The notes under the pieces are model-generated. The model had not been told where the DNA came from. It saw only the letters and a list, made by a program, of their open reading frames with translations, and ran no database searches. From positions 1 to 12,878 of the forward strand of contig JACRBO010000420.1 in the NCBI GenBank assembly GCA_016219235.1: a stretch of 12,878 bases of DNA, in the 5' to 3' direction. Below, piece after piece: positions 1 through 5,973 of this stretch. The position numbers and the translations under genes were made by a program. This stretch comes from Chloroflexota bacterium. GTDB lineage: Bacteria; Chloroflexota; Anaerolineae; Fen-1058. Each line of letters starts with the position of its first letter. Position 1 is the stretch's first letter.

Positions 1-621
1 ATCACCGACTATCAGGTGATCGTCGTCAAGGCGGATTCGCCCTACAAGACGCTGGAGGATTTGCTGGCCGCCGTGCGGGCTGATCCGAAGGCCCTTAAGT
101 TTGCGGGCGTCTCCTCCCCTGGCAGCATGGACCACGTCGCTTTTGCCAAGATTGCCAAAGCCGGCGGGATTGATCCGAAAGCCATGGATTACATCGCCTT
201 CGCGGGCGGCGGCGAAGCCACCACGGCCCTGCTGGGCGGCAACGTCGCATTCCTGTCGACGGGCATCGGCGAATCGGTGGCTCAACTTGAGGCGGGCACC
301 ATCCGCGCCCTGGCCATCACCGCGCCTAAGCGCCTGAGCAGCGATCTGCTCAGGGACGTCCCCACCGTCAAAGAATTGGGTTACGATGTGACTTACGAAA
401 TCTGGCGCGGCGTCTTTGGCCCGGCGGATATGTCGCCTGAAGCCAAAGCCTACTGGGACACCACCATCAAGAAGATGGTCGAGTCGGCCACCTGGAAAGC
501 CCAGCTGGTGAAACTCAATTGGAGCGACGCCTATGCCAACAGCACGGATTTCACCACCTTCCTGGCACAGGAGACCGAGATGTACAAGGCGCTCTTGACC
601 GATCTCGGTATAGCGAAGTAG
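1..621 (+). CDS. tctC: Tripartite tricarboxylate transporter substrate-binding protein TctC (Bug family), 5'-truncated
   Basis: The frame is open from base 1 and ends at TAG 619-621, so 206 C-terminal residues of a protein normally about 320-330 residues long are visible; the signal peptide and first lobe lie outside the window. The glycine-rich AFAGGGEATTALLGGNV stretch (about residues 66-82) and the 'IRALAITAPKR...DVPTVKELGYDV' pattern that follows are typical of the Bug/TctC family of periplasmic or surface-tethered binding proteins. These capture tri- or dicarboxylates and similar organic acids for a TctAB membrane pair. tctB and tctA follow on the same strand, which supports the call. 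The actual ligand cannot be read from the sequence. The unusual point is the 223-bp gap to tctB, filled by a palindromic element. Confidence 0.93.
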   Translation: MTDYQVIVVKADSPYKTLEDLLAAVRADPKALKFAGVSSPGSMDHVAFAKIAKAGGIDPKAMDYIAFAGGGEATTALLGGNVAFLSTGIGESVAQLEAGTIRALAITAPKRLSSDLLRDVPTVKELGYDVTYEIWRGVFGPADMSPEAKAYWDTTIKKMVESATWKAQLVKLNWSDAYANSTDFTTFLAQETEMYKALLTDLGIAK

Positions 622-672
622 CGGATCGATAACATTCAAGACCCTGAGGCGTTATCCTAAAGTAACAGCTGA

Positions 673-796
673 GCCTCACCCCCCGACCCCCTCACCCGAA
701 ATCACACAAACGATTTCGAGAGAGGGGGAGTGGCCGCTCCCCTCTCCTGAGAATCGCTTCGCGAAGCGTTCTCAGGAGAGGGGCCGGGGGTGAGGC
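673..796. repeat. Compound palindromic repeat, copy 1 (between tctC and tctB)
   Basis: The ends form an imperfect inverted repeat: gcctcaccccccgaccc (from 673) against gggccgggggtgaggc (781-796). Inside are two further hairpins. One has 7-bp arms at 697-703 and 712-718. The other, at 742-780, has arms of about 18 bp with one bulged base, centred on the palindrome cgcttcgcgaagcg. The whole can fold as a three-way junction. A diverged relative lies at 4495-4622 with the same end motif and the same inner 'ctctcctga/tcaggagag' motif. This looks like a non-coding REP/MITE-like repeat. It may also act as a terminator or attenuator that lowers read-through from tctC into tctBA. No transposase is present. 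Confidence 0.8.
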
Positions 797-844
797 GGGC
801 TGAGTAGTCACCTTTAGGGTCTCAACTTATCCAGGGAGATTGCC

Positions 845-1339
845 ATGAAGGCTGGAAAAATCGGCAGTCTGGCGTTTACGGCGCTCGCCGTCGCCTACAT
901 CGTCGGGGCGTTGTCCATCAAAGAGCCGCCGCTCCGGCAGCAACTTGGCCCCGAGGCTTTTCCCCTGGCGTTCGGCGGGCTGATGCTGCTCCTGTCGCTG
1001 CTCTACGTGCGCATGGAGTTCCAGAAGAAGCCGATCATCGAGGACGAGGCACGCGCGGCCATCATCGGCGCGGAGGAAAAGCTGAGCGGCCAGGTGGACT
1101 ACAAAGTCATCGGCATCATGCTCGCGTTGATGCTGGTGTATGGCCTGACGTTTGAGAGGCTCGGTTATCCGCTGGCAACCCTGTTGATGTTTATGGCCGG
1201 AGTCTTTGTGCTTGAGCGCAAACACTGGAAACGCGATCTGGTCATTGCCCTGATTGGCAGCTTCGGGATTTACTTTCTGTTCCGGTACGTCCTGCGGGTG
1301 AATCTGCCCATCGGCGTTCTGGGCTTCCTGTTCAGATAA
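845..1339 (+). CDS. tctB: Tripartite tricarboxylate transporter small membrane subunit TctB
   Basis: 164 residues, the usual size for the poorly conserved TctB subunit. Hydrophobic segments lie at about residues 7-23, 40-55, 86-103, 107-124 and 131-150, giving four or five membrane spans with a polar loop at about 57-85. The 'LGPEAFPLAFGGLMLLLSL' stretch, with its P-x-x-F-P start to the second span, is common in TctB proteins. The ATG is preceded by agggag at a suitable distance. In this transporter family TctB pairs with the large subunit TctA to form the proton- or sodium-driven permease fed by TctC. tctA begins 13 bp after the stop, so the two are surely co-transcribed. The call rests on context as much as on sequence, because TctB diverges quickly. 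Confidence 0.9.
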   Translation: MKAGKIGSLAFTALAVAYIVGALSIKEPPLRQQLGPEAFPLAFGGLMLLLSLLYVRMEFQKKPIIEDEARAAIIGAEEKLSGQVDYKVIGIMLALMLVYGLTFERLGYPLATLLMFMAGVFVLERKHWKRDLVIALIGSFGIYFLFRYVLRVNLPIGVLGFLFR

Positions 1340-1351
1340 GGCGAGGCTCTC

Positions 1352-2866
1352 ATGGATTTCTGGCACAATCTCGTCCTCGGTTTCAGCGTGGCGGCCACGC
1401 CTTTTAACTTGCTGCTGGCGTTTGTGGGTGTCTTCCTCGGCACGATCATTGGCGTGCTGCCCGGCATCGGCCCGATGACGGGCATCGCGCTGCTCATCCC
1501 CATCACCTTTGGCCTGCCGCCTAATTCGGCCATCATCCTGATGGCCGGCATCTACTACGGCGCGATGTACGGCGGCTCGACCACTTCGATCCTGGTGAAT
1601 GCGCCCGGCGAATCCTCCAGCGTCGTCACCTGTATCGACGGCTTCGAGATGGCGAAGAAGGGGCGCGCCGGGCCGGCGCTGGCCGCTGCTGCGATCGGTT
1701 CCTTCGTCGCCGGCACGTTCGCGACCCTCATGCTGATGATCTTTGGCCCGGTCATTGCGCAGTTTGCCCTCAACTTTGGCCCGCCCGAATATTTTGCGCT
1801 CATGCTCGCCGGTCTGACGGTCGTCACCAGCCTGGCCGGGCGCTCGCTGGTCAAAGCCTTGCTGGCTACCACCATCGGTCTGGCCATGGCCACGATCGGC
1901 ATCGATCTGCAAAGCGGTGTCTCCCGTTTCACCCTGGGTAATATGGAAATGCTCGACGGCCTCGAATTCCTGGTCGTCGCGATCGGTTTGTTCGCCCTCT
2001 CGGAAGTCATCTCGAATCTGTCCAATATGAAGCAGGCCACCATGGAGCGCCTGTCCATCAAGGGCGGCCTGTGGCTGACCAAGGAGGATTGGAAGCGCGC
2101 CATTCCCGCTTTCATCCGCGGCACGCTCTCCGGCTTTTTCGTGGGCGGCATCGCGGGTGCGGGCGCGGCCGTCGCCTCCTTCGTCTCTTACGGCATTGAA
2201 AAAAGCACCGGCAAACACAAAGAAGAACTCGGTCACGGCGCGATCGAGGGGGTGGCCGGTCCTGAAGCGGCCAATAACGCGGCGGCGGGCGGCGCGATGA
2301 TCCACCTGCTGTGTCTGGGCATCCCCGGTTCCGGCACGACGGCCATCATGCTCGGCGCGCTGCTCATGCTTGGCCTCCAGCCCGGCCCGCTCCTCTTTCA
2401 ACAGCAGCCCGATTTCGTCTGGGGCCTCATCGCCAGCATGTACATCGGCAACGTGATGCTGCTCGTGCTCAATCTGCCGCTCGTCGGGATGTGGGTCAAG
2501 ATCCTCGACATCCCGCTCTACTTGCTGGTGTTGTTCATTATCCTGTTCTCGTTCCTGGGCGTGTACACCGTCAACAACAGCGTGCAGGACCTGGTGCTCA
2601 TGGTGGGGTTTGGCCTCTTTGGCTACATTCTGCGGCGGCTCGATATTCCAGCCGCGCCCATCATCCTGGCGATGGTGCTGGGCGATCTGATGGAGCAGGC
2701 TATGCGCCAGTCGCTCGTCATGTCCGATGGCTCGCTGGGCATCTTTTTCACCCGCCCCATCGCGCTCATCCTGCTCATCCTGGCCGCCATCTCCATCACG
2801 AATCCGTACTGGAAACAGATCGGCCGATTTGCCCGGCGGTTGTTCGCGCCGCGCTTGACCGCCTGA
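1352..2866 (+). CDS. tctA: Tripartite tricarboxylate transporter large permease subunit TctA
   Basis: 504 residues, the expected full length, with about 11-12 hydrophobic segments. The highly conserved TctA signature is clear: GVLPGIGPMTGIALLIP at residues 34-50, then YYGAMYGGSTTSILVNAPGE (68-87) and the 'DGFEMAKKGRAGPAL' motif (96-110). The second half repeats the theme with GHGAIEGVAGPEAANNAAAG and LGIPGSGTTAIMLGALLMLG (roughly 295-340), as expected of the internally duplicated TctA fold. The protein forms the transport path for carboxylates across the cytoplasmic membrane. A purine-rich ribosome binding site (gcgagg) precedes the ATG. It is the last gene of the tctCBA set; the next gene starts about 200 bp downstream after an inverted repeat. 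Confidence 0.96.
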   Translation: MDFWHNLVLGFSVAATPFNLLLAFVGVFLGTIIGVLPGIGPMTGIALLIPITFGLPPNSAIILMAGIYYGAMYGGSTTSILVNAPGESSSVVTCIDGFEMAKKGRAGPALAAAAIGSFVAGTFATLMLMIFGPVIAQFALNFGPPEYFALMLAGLTVVTSLAGRSLVKALLATTIGLAMATIGIDLQSGVSRFTLGNMEMLDGLEFLVVAIGLFALSEVISNLSNMKQATMERLSIKGGLWLTKEDWKRAIPAFIRGTLSGFFVGGIAGAGAAVASFVSYGIEKSTGKHKEELGHGAIEGVAGPEAANNAAAGGAMIHLLCLGIPGSGTTAIMLGALLMLGLQPGPLLFQQQPDFVWGLIASMYIGNVMLLVLNLPLVGMWVKILDIPLYLLVLFIILFSFLGVYTVNNSVQDLVLMVGFGLFGYILRRLDIPAAPIILAMVLGDLMEQAMRQSLVMSDGSLGIFFTRPIALILLILAAISITNPYWKQIGRFARRLFAPRLTA

Positions 2867-2933
2867 TATACTGCCGTTGGCCACAAATTGCGAAAAGATC
2901 TGATCCGCGAACACACGCGGTGCGGTGCTCCCG

Positions 2934-2974
2934 TCACGCGAATCTGCACGAATAATTCGCGGCGATTCGCGTGA
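2934..2974. repeat. 11-bp perfect inverted repeat with extra 'attcgcg' units
   Basis: tcacgcgaatc (2934-2944) pairs perfectly with gattcgcgtga (2964-2974) across a 19-base loop that itself contains the near-palindrome cgaataattcg (2949-2959). A further ttcgcgga follows at about 2976-2982 and can pair with tccgcgaa upstream near 2914. The region lies 68 bp after tctA and before the next gene's promoter region. It could end the tct transcript, but no T-run follows on the + strand, so a REP-like repeat or a regulator site is equally possible. Confidence 0.55.
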
Positions 2975-3022
2975 TTCGCGGACAAAAAAGCGCAGTTTGT
3001 GCCCGCCGCCTGATATTTCGAG

Positions 3023-3028
3023 TACAAT
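3023..3028 (+). promoter_or_regulatory. Possible -10 element for the solute-binding lipoprotein
   Basis: TACAAT matches the sigma70 -10 consensus at five of six positions. Transcription would begin at about 3035, inside any protein started at ATG 3034, which favours the later ATG at 3073. No convincing -35 box lies at 16-18 bp; ttgtgc at 2997-3002 is 20 bp away. Confidence 0.35.
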
Positions 3029-3072
3029 AAGGCATGACTCGTCCGTGCCGGTCCCTCGGAAAAATCCAGTGG

Positions 3073-4491
3073 ATGAGATTGAGCCTGATCGTCGTCGTGA
3101 TGATGATGACGGCCGCCTGCGCTGCGGGCCAGGCGGCCGCAGACATCCCGATCGGGACCGCACGCCCGATCGAGCTTGAACAACCCATCGGGCCGTCACC
3201 GACCGCACCACGCGCCCCTAAAGTCATCCCCTTCTTCACCACTGAAAGTGATCCGAATCAGCTGGCCGTGTTGCAGGAACTCATCCTGGAATATCAACAG
3301 TTGAATCCCGGCATCGAAGTGGACATCGTGCTGGCCTCGCCCTCGTCGCGGGGCAGTCGCTTGTTGACGGCGCTGGCGTCCGGCGCCGACCTGGGTATCT
3401 TCGAGATCGAGCCGACGCTGATCGCGCAGTGGATCGATGCGGGCTATCTGCTGCCACTCGATGATGTGGTGAGCGCGATCGGGGTGAATGATTTTGTCGC
3501 GGGCAGTTTGTTCCGCCAGAACGATCACGTCTATGCCGTGCCGTATGCCATCAGCGTTTATGGCCTGTGGATCAGAGCCGATTTGTTCAAGCAGGCTGGT
3601 CTGTCGCTGCCCCGCAACTACGCCGAACTACTCCAGGCCGCTAAGGCTTTGACGAAAGGCAATGTGTACGGCATCGCTTTGCCCGCCGGGCAGAACATCG
3701 CCACTGTCAATTACTTCTCCGTCTTTCTGTGGCAGAACGGCGGCGATTACTTCACGTGCGATGGCAACCTGGCGTTTGGCGGTGCGCACACGCTGGAAGC
3801 GATCCGGCGTTGGGCCGACCTCGCACAATATGCGCCGCCCGGTTACACCACGTGGGGCTATCGCGAACAGATCGATTCGTTTCTGAACGGCCGCGTGGCG
3901 ATGGCGATGTACGGCGGCCGCCTGGGCGTGCAGCTGCACGCGTCGAATCCTGAACTGGCCGACAATGTCACCGTTATCTTTCCACCCTTCGGCGATCAGC
4001 AGGTGACGCTGGGCGTGTGGAGTCGATTTGCCATCGCCGCCGGGACGAAGAATCAGGCTGAAGCCAAAGCGTTTTTGCAATGGCTGATCAGCGGCGACCG
4101 GCTCTTGCGCTACGATATGACGCTGCCCGGCCACATGATTCCGCCGCTGGAGTCGGTCCGCGCCGTGGCGCTCGACGCTGCTTCGGATTACGTGCAGCGC
4201 CATGCCGATTGGATCCGCTCGTTTTACGAGTGGGCCGCGTTCACCAATCATCCGGCCATGAACATGGGGTCGATGCGGGCGGGTCAATTCCAACGCTCGG
4301 ATCAGGCCCCGCGCTGGGCGTGGGAAGTCTTCGGCCAGCCGGGCCTGGTGGATACGATGTTGCAGGAGATCGCCCTGGGCGTGCGCGAGGCTGATGCGGC
4401 GTGGCAGGCGGCGGTCGGAAAAATGGAGCAAACGATCGCTGCGTGGAAGACGGCTCATCCGGCGTGGCAAGCGCCGGAGTGCAGCCCGTGA
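3073..4491 (+). CDS. Extracellular solute-binding lipoprotein, family 1 (sugar-type ABC uptake)
   Basis: 472 residues from the chosen ATG. An in-frame ATG at 3034 would add 13 residues, but it sits just behind a -10-like TACAAT and would put polar residues ahead of the signal peptide. From 3073 the protein starts MRLSLIVVVMMMTAAC, a short basic start, hydrophobic core and lipobox-like TAAC with the lipid-carrying cysteine at residue 16. After a proline-rich linker comes a family 1 binding-protein fold. Its signs include 'LILEYQQLNPGIEVDIV' near the start of the first lobe, a 'VYAVPYAISVYGLWIRADLF' segment, and 'FLNGRVAMAMYGG'. Such proteins deliver sugars, glycerol phosphate or similar solutes to ABC permeases. 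No permease or ATPase gene adjoins it, so it is an orphan binding protein here; the ligand is unknown. Confidence 0.88.
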   Translation: MRLSLIVVVMMMTAACAAGQAAADIPIGTARPIELEQPIGPSPTAPRAPKVIPFFTTESDPNQLAVLQELILEYQQLNPGIEVDIVLASPSSRGSRLLTALASGADLGIFEIEPTLIAQWIDAGYLLPLDDVVSAIGVNDFVAGSLFRQNDHVYAVPYAISVYGLWIRADLFKQAGLSLPRNYAELLQAAKALTKGNVYGIALPAGQNIATVNYFSVFLWQNGGDYFTCDGNLAFGGAHTLEAIRRWADLAQYAPPGYTTWGYREQIDSFLNGRVAMAMYGGRLGVQLHASNPELADNVTVIFPPFGDQQVTLGVWSRFAIAAGTKNQAEAKAFLQWLISGDRLLRYDMTLPGHMIPPLESVRAVALDAASDYVQRHADWIRSFYEWAAFTNHPAMNMGSMRAGQFQRSDQAPRWAWEVFGQPGLVDTMLQEIALGVREADAAWQAAVGKMEQTIAAWKTAHPAWQAPECSP

Positions 4492-4494
4492 TGA

Positions 4495-4622
4495 TGCCTC
4501 ACCCCCGCCAGGATCAAGTCGGATCGACGCCGAGTGCCCCTCTCCTGACGACGGCAGTGAATCGCTGTGACAATAGAAACCAGACCCGTCGTCAGGAGAG
4601 TGGACGCTTCGCGGGTGAGGCA
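4495..4622. repeat. Compound palindromic repeat, copy 2 (downstream of the solute-binding lipoprotein)
   Basis: The ends are tgcctcacccccgc (4495-4508) and gcgggtgaggca (4611-4622), inverted to each other apart from two extra c's. The inner arms ctctcctgacgacg (4540-4553) and cgtcgtcaggagag (4587-4600) are perfectly complementary over 14 bp around a 33-base loop. It shares end and inner motifs with the element at 673-796 but differs in its loops. It begins 3 bp after the lipoprotein stop codon, a position that suits a transcript-end structure. Confidence 0.75.
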
Positions 4623-4636
4623 CAAGGGGAAATGAG

Positions 4637-4669
4637 AACCGCCCGCGAGGGGAAACCTCATGGGCGGTT
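4637..4669 (-). terminator. Hairpin downstream of the tRNA remnant, possible tRNA terminator
   Basis: aaccgccc (4637-4644) pairs with gggcggtt (4662-4669). Inside, gagg (4647-4650) pairs with cctc (4656-4659) around loop ggaaa, with a two-base internal loop between the stems. On the minus strand it lies 5 bases beyond the 3' end of the tRNA fragment. That is where the terminator of an originally intact tRNA gene would be. No long T-run follows. Confidence 0.5.
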
Positions 4670-4674
4670 GGACG

Positions 4675-4718
4675 TCAAGGTGAGAGGGTTTGAACCTCCG
4701 ACCCCTGTTACGTCAATT
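4675..4718 (-). pseudogene. 3' half of a tRNA gene (pseudo-tRNA, possible attachment-site remnant)
   Basis: On the minus strand, 4699-4683 forms a complete T-arm: stem GGAGG/CCTCT (one G-T pair) around the standard loop TTCAAAC. It is preceded by a five-base variable loop ending in GGTC and followed by a seven-base acceptor strand CACCTTG and discriminator A (4675). No CCA is encoded. The 5' side (matching anticodon stem, D-arm, 5' acceptor) is absent: beyond about 4718 the sequence changes to AT-rich DNA that cannot pair. The acceptor strand could pair with CGGGGTG, as in proline tRNAs, if wobble is allowed, but identity is a guess. Phages and integrative elements that enter tRNA genes often leave such a 3' copy at one end. 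Confidence 0.6.
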
Positions 4719-4721
4719 GTG

Positions 4722-4743
4722 TCTATGCTGTATACAGTGTAGA
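4722..4743. repeat. 22-bp imperfect palindrome at the composition junction
   Basis: tctatgctgtatacagtgtaga is self-complementary except for two symmetric position pairs, with a perfect core ctgtatacag (4728-4737). It lies immediately beyond the broken end of the tRNA fragment. It could be a recombinase or repressor binding site, or chance; nothing in the window decides this. Confidence 0.4.
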
Positions 4744-4796
4744 AGCTTTAATGCGGACATGTGTTGCCAACCGGGTATCATGAATCGGGCATGCCC

Positions 4797-5111
4797 TTAT
4801 TTCGTCGAAGTTCTTTTCTTGTCAGTCTTCTTGCGTATAGGCGATGTAAGACGCGGTGTCTCTGGATTGACCTGTGCAGCATCAACTGTAAGGTTGTTCG
4901 CTTCCGGAAACCGCTGAACGCCTATCTTAAGCACCGGAACAATTGCAGCCGGCACCAAGTTCTTGCCGTCACCAGCGCCTTGATCGACGTTGATTCCCGC
5001 AATACCAAACTCAATATAAATGCCCCACAGACCTTCGTGGATGCCTTGCTGCTTTACTAAAGCGGCAGCAATTTCGCGATGATTAAATACAAAGTTCTGT
5101 GATTCAGCCAT
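4797..5111 (-). CDS. Conserved-looking 104-aa protein of unknown function, third gene of a HicAB-like operon
   Basis: 104 residues from an ATG preceded by gaggtaatgtaaa, a ribosome binding site lying inside the end of the upstream gene; only one base separates the genes. I recognise no named domain. Visible features are an N-terminal 'FNHREIAAALVKQQGIHEGLW' segment (9-29) likely to be helical, a hydrophobic 'GIYIEFGIAGINV' strand-like stretch (30-42), 'LVPAAIVPVLKIGVQRF' (52-68), 'NNLTVDAAQVNP' (72-83), and a strongly basic tail (93-104). No membrane span or signal peptide is evident, so it is probably cytoplasmic. Position and spacing tie it to the HicA-like and HicB-like genes upstream; a role as accessory factor, chaperone or effector of that pair is inference. 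It is small and AT-richer than flanking genes but keeps good gene structure. Confidence 0.75.
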   Translation of the reverse strand: MAESQNFVFNHREIAAALVKQQGIHEGLWGIYIEFGIAGINVDQGAGDGKNLVPAAIVPVLKIGVQRFPEANNLTVDAAQVNPETPRLTSPIRKKTDKKRTSTK

Positions 5112-5112
5112 T

Positions 5113-5658
5113 TTACATTACCTCTGCTTGAGCCTTGTACGCAGTAGAACCCTCGCCGAATACTGACGAACTTGGTAAAACGATCGTGTCGAGCAACGGC
5201 ACAGAAGACTTGCGGAATTGTGGAATTTTCATGCTAAGCACCATATTCGCTGCTGTTGTTGCCATTCGAAATTCAAATCTTTCCACAAGACGTGTGTAGA
5301 AATCCTCAGCACCAAGTCTTGCTGCAATTGCAGTTACAAGGAATTGATTCAGGCTCGTGCCATCCCTCTCAGCCATTCGAGCGGCTTGGCGATGAAGACT
5401 TCTTGGTAGTCTAAGAGCAATCTTGCCGTTGTAACCTTGATTCATGGCGGGTTCTGGAATGTCAAGACCCCGTTCCAGGCATACCTCAATCCAAGATTCG
5501 GCCGCTTCTTCTAAGTGTCGCATCGCTTCATCCGGTGTAGTGCCTTCGGCGAAACATCCAGGGAACTCTAAGATTTCAGCAGCGTACGTTCCAGTGTCAT
5601 CAGGGATGAGAATTCTTGAATAGGGCTTCGTAAGATAGTCACTTGATTTCGTGGTCAT
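5113..5658 (-). CDS. hicB: HicB family antitoxin-like protein with RHH DNA-binding domain
   Basis: 181 residues. Residues 13-66 (YSRILIPDDTGTYAAEILEF and on through GCFAEGTTPDEAMRHLEEA) are a typical HicB partial RNase H fold, the part that binds and neutralises HicA toxins. Residues 78-115 (GKIALRLPRSLHRQAARMAE, then RDGTSLNQFLVTAIAARLG) are a ribbon-helix-helix DNA-binding domain, as in HicB proteins that repress their own operon. About 65 further residues (116-181) match nothing I know and make it longer than common HicB proteins. The ATG overlaps the upstream gene's TGA by four bases (ATGA), with ggag seven bases before it, so the two are translationally coupled. A perfect 20-bp palindrome at the operon start is a natural operator for the RHH domain. 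The family call is firm; that this is an active toxin-antitoxin pair is inference. Confidence 0.87.
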   Translation of the reverse strand: MTTKSSDYLTKPYSRILIPDDTGTYAAEILEFPGCFAEGTTPDEAMRHLEEAAESWIEVCLERGLDIPEPAMNQGYNGKIALRLPRSLHRQAARMAERDGTSLNQFLVTAIAARLGAEDFYTRLVERFEFRMATTAANMVLSMKIPQFRKSSVPLLDTIVLPSSSVFGEGSTAYKAQAEVM

Positions 5659-5954
5659 GCTTCGTCTCCTTGGCCGTCGGGGAGGCTTTCTTCAAATGCA
5701 ATAATATCCTCTTCAAAAGAGTCCAAGATATTACCTGCCGTATACTTGTTTAGGCTACCGGGGTGATTGGGGATACTTATAGGTCGGCTATAAGGCAAAT
5801 CTTCGCTGACGTAGTTAGGCTCTTTGCCGCGTACACTTCTTGTCCTGCCTAATTGCTCAGCAAACCTGACCAATTCTTGACTGCGGAGGTTTGCAACGCG
5901 GCTACGTAGCCGTGCGAGTTGTTTTTTTAGTTTGCGCAACTTTTTCTTATTCAT
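5655..5954 (-). CDS. HicA-like protein lacking the usual G-S-H motif, with basic helical N-terminus (possible toxin)
   Basis: 99 residues from ATG 5954; a TTG at 5981 would add nine residues, and neither start has a clear ribosome binding site. Residues 2-30 are lysine/arginine-rich with heptad-like leucines (KKLRKLKKQLARLRSR), probably helix or coiled coil. Residues 25-84 resemble the HicA double-stranded RNA-binding-like fold: helix SQELVRFAEQLGR, a short strand region, then RPISIPNHPGSLNKYTAGNI, which fits the 'IP.H....l..gT...Il' half of HicA. The normal 'G-S-H' segment with the catalytic histidine is replaced by RGKEPNYVS (42-50); His64 in IPNH remains. Gene order (before hicB, 4-bp overlap) is that of hicAB. 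Either a divergent HicA-clade toxin using other residues, or an inactive RNA-binding partner. The family assignment is moderate, from pattern and context. Confidence 0.68.
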   Translation of the reverse strand: MNKKKLRKLKKQLARLRSRVANLRSQELVRFAEQLGRTRSVRGKEPNYVSEDLPYSRPISIPNHPGSLNKYTAGNILDSFEEDIIAFEESLPDGQGDEA

Positions 5955-5973
5955 AATATCACAGGTGATATTA
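5954..5973. promoter_or_regulatory. Perfect 20-bp palindrome, probable operator of the HicAB-like operon
   Basis: taatatcac (5954-5962) and gtgatatta (5965-5973) are exact inverted repeats separated by two bases. The site overlaps the ATG of the first operon gene. The HicB-like protein carries an RHH DNA-binding domain, a class that binds such short palindromes, so autorepression is a reasonable inference. Confidence 0.65.

Noticed and set aside
827..3211. 794-codon open frame on the minus strand across tctB and tctA
   Set aside because: It lies opposite two clear transporter genes, and its translation is low-complexity, rich in His, Gln, Asp, Arg and Glu, as expected of an antisense frame in high-GC DNA. 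No domain or start signal is visible.
3628..4623. 331-codon minus-strand frame opposite the solute-binding lipoprotein
   Set aside because: Arg/His-rich shadow of a well-supported plus-strand gene; it also runs through the palindromic repeat.
4401..4742. Plus-strand frame ending in RGFEPPTPVTSIV
   Set aside because: The GFEPPTP string is the well-known false protein produced by translating the opposite strand of a tRNA T-arm; here it reveals the tRNA fragment and is not a gene.
4675..4760. Complete tRNA gene on the minus strand
   Set aside because: The T-arm and 3' acceptor are good, but no matching 5' acceptor, D-arm or anticodon stem exists upstream, so only a fragment is called.
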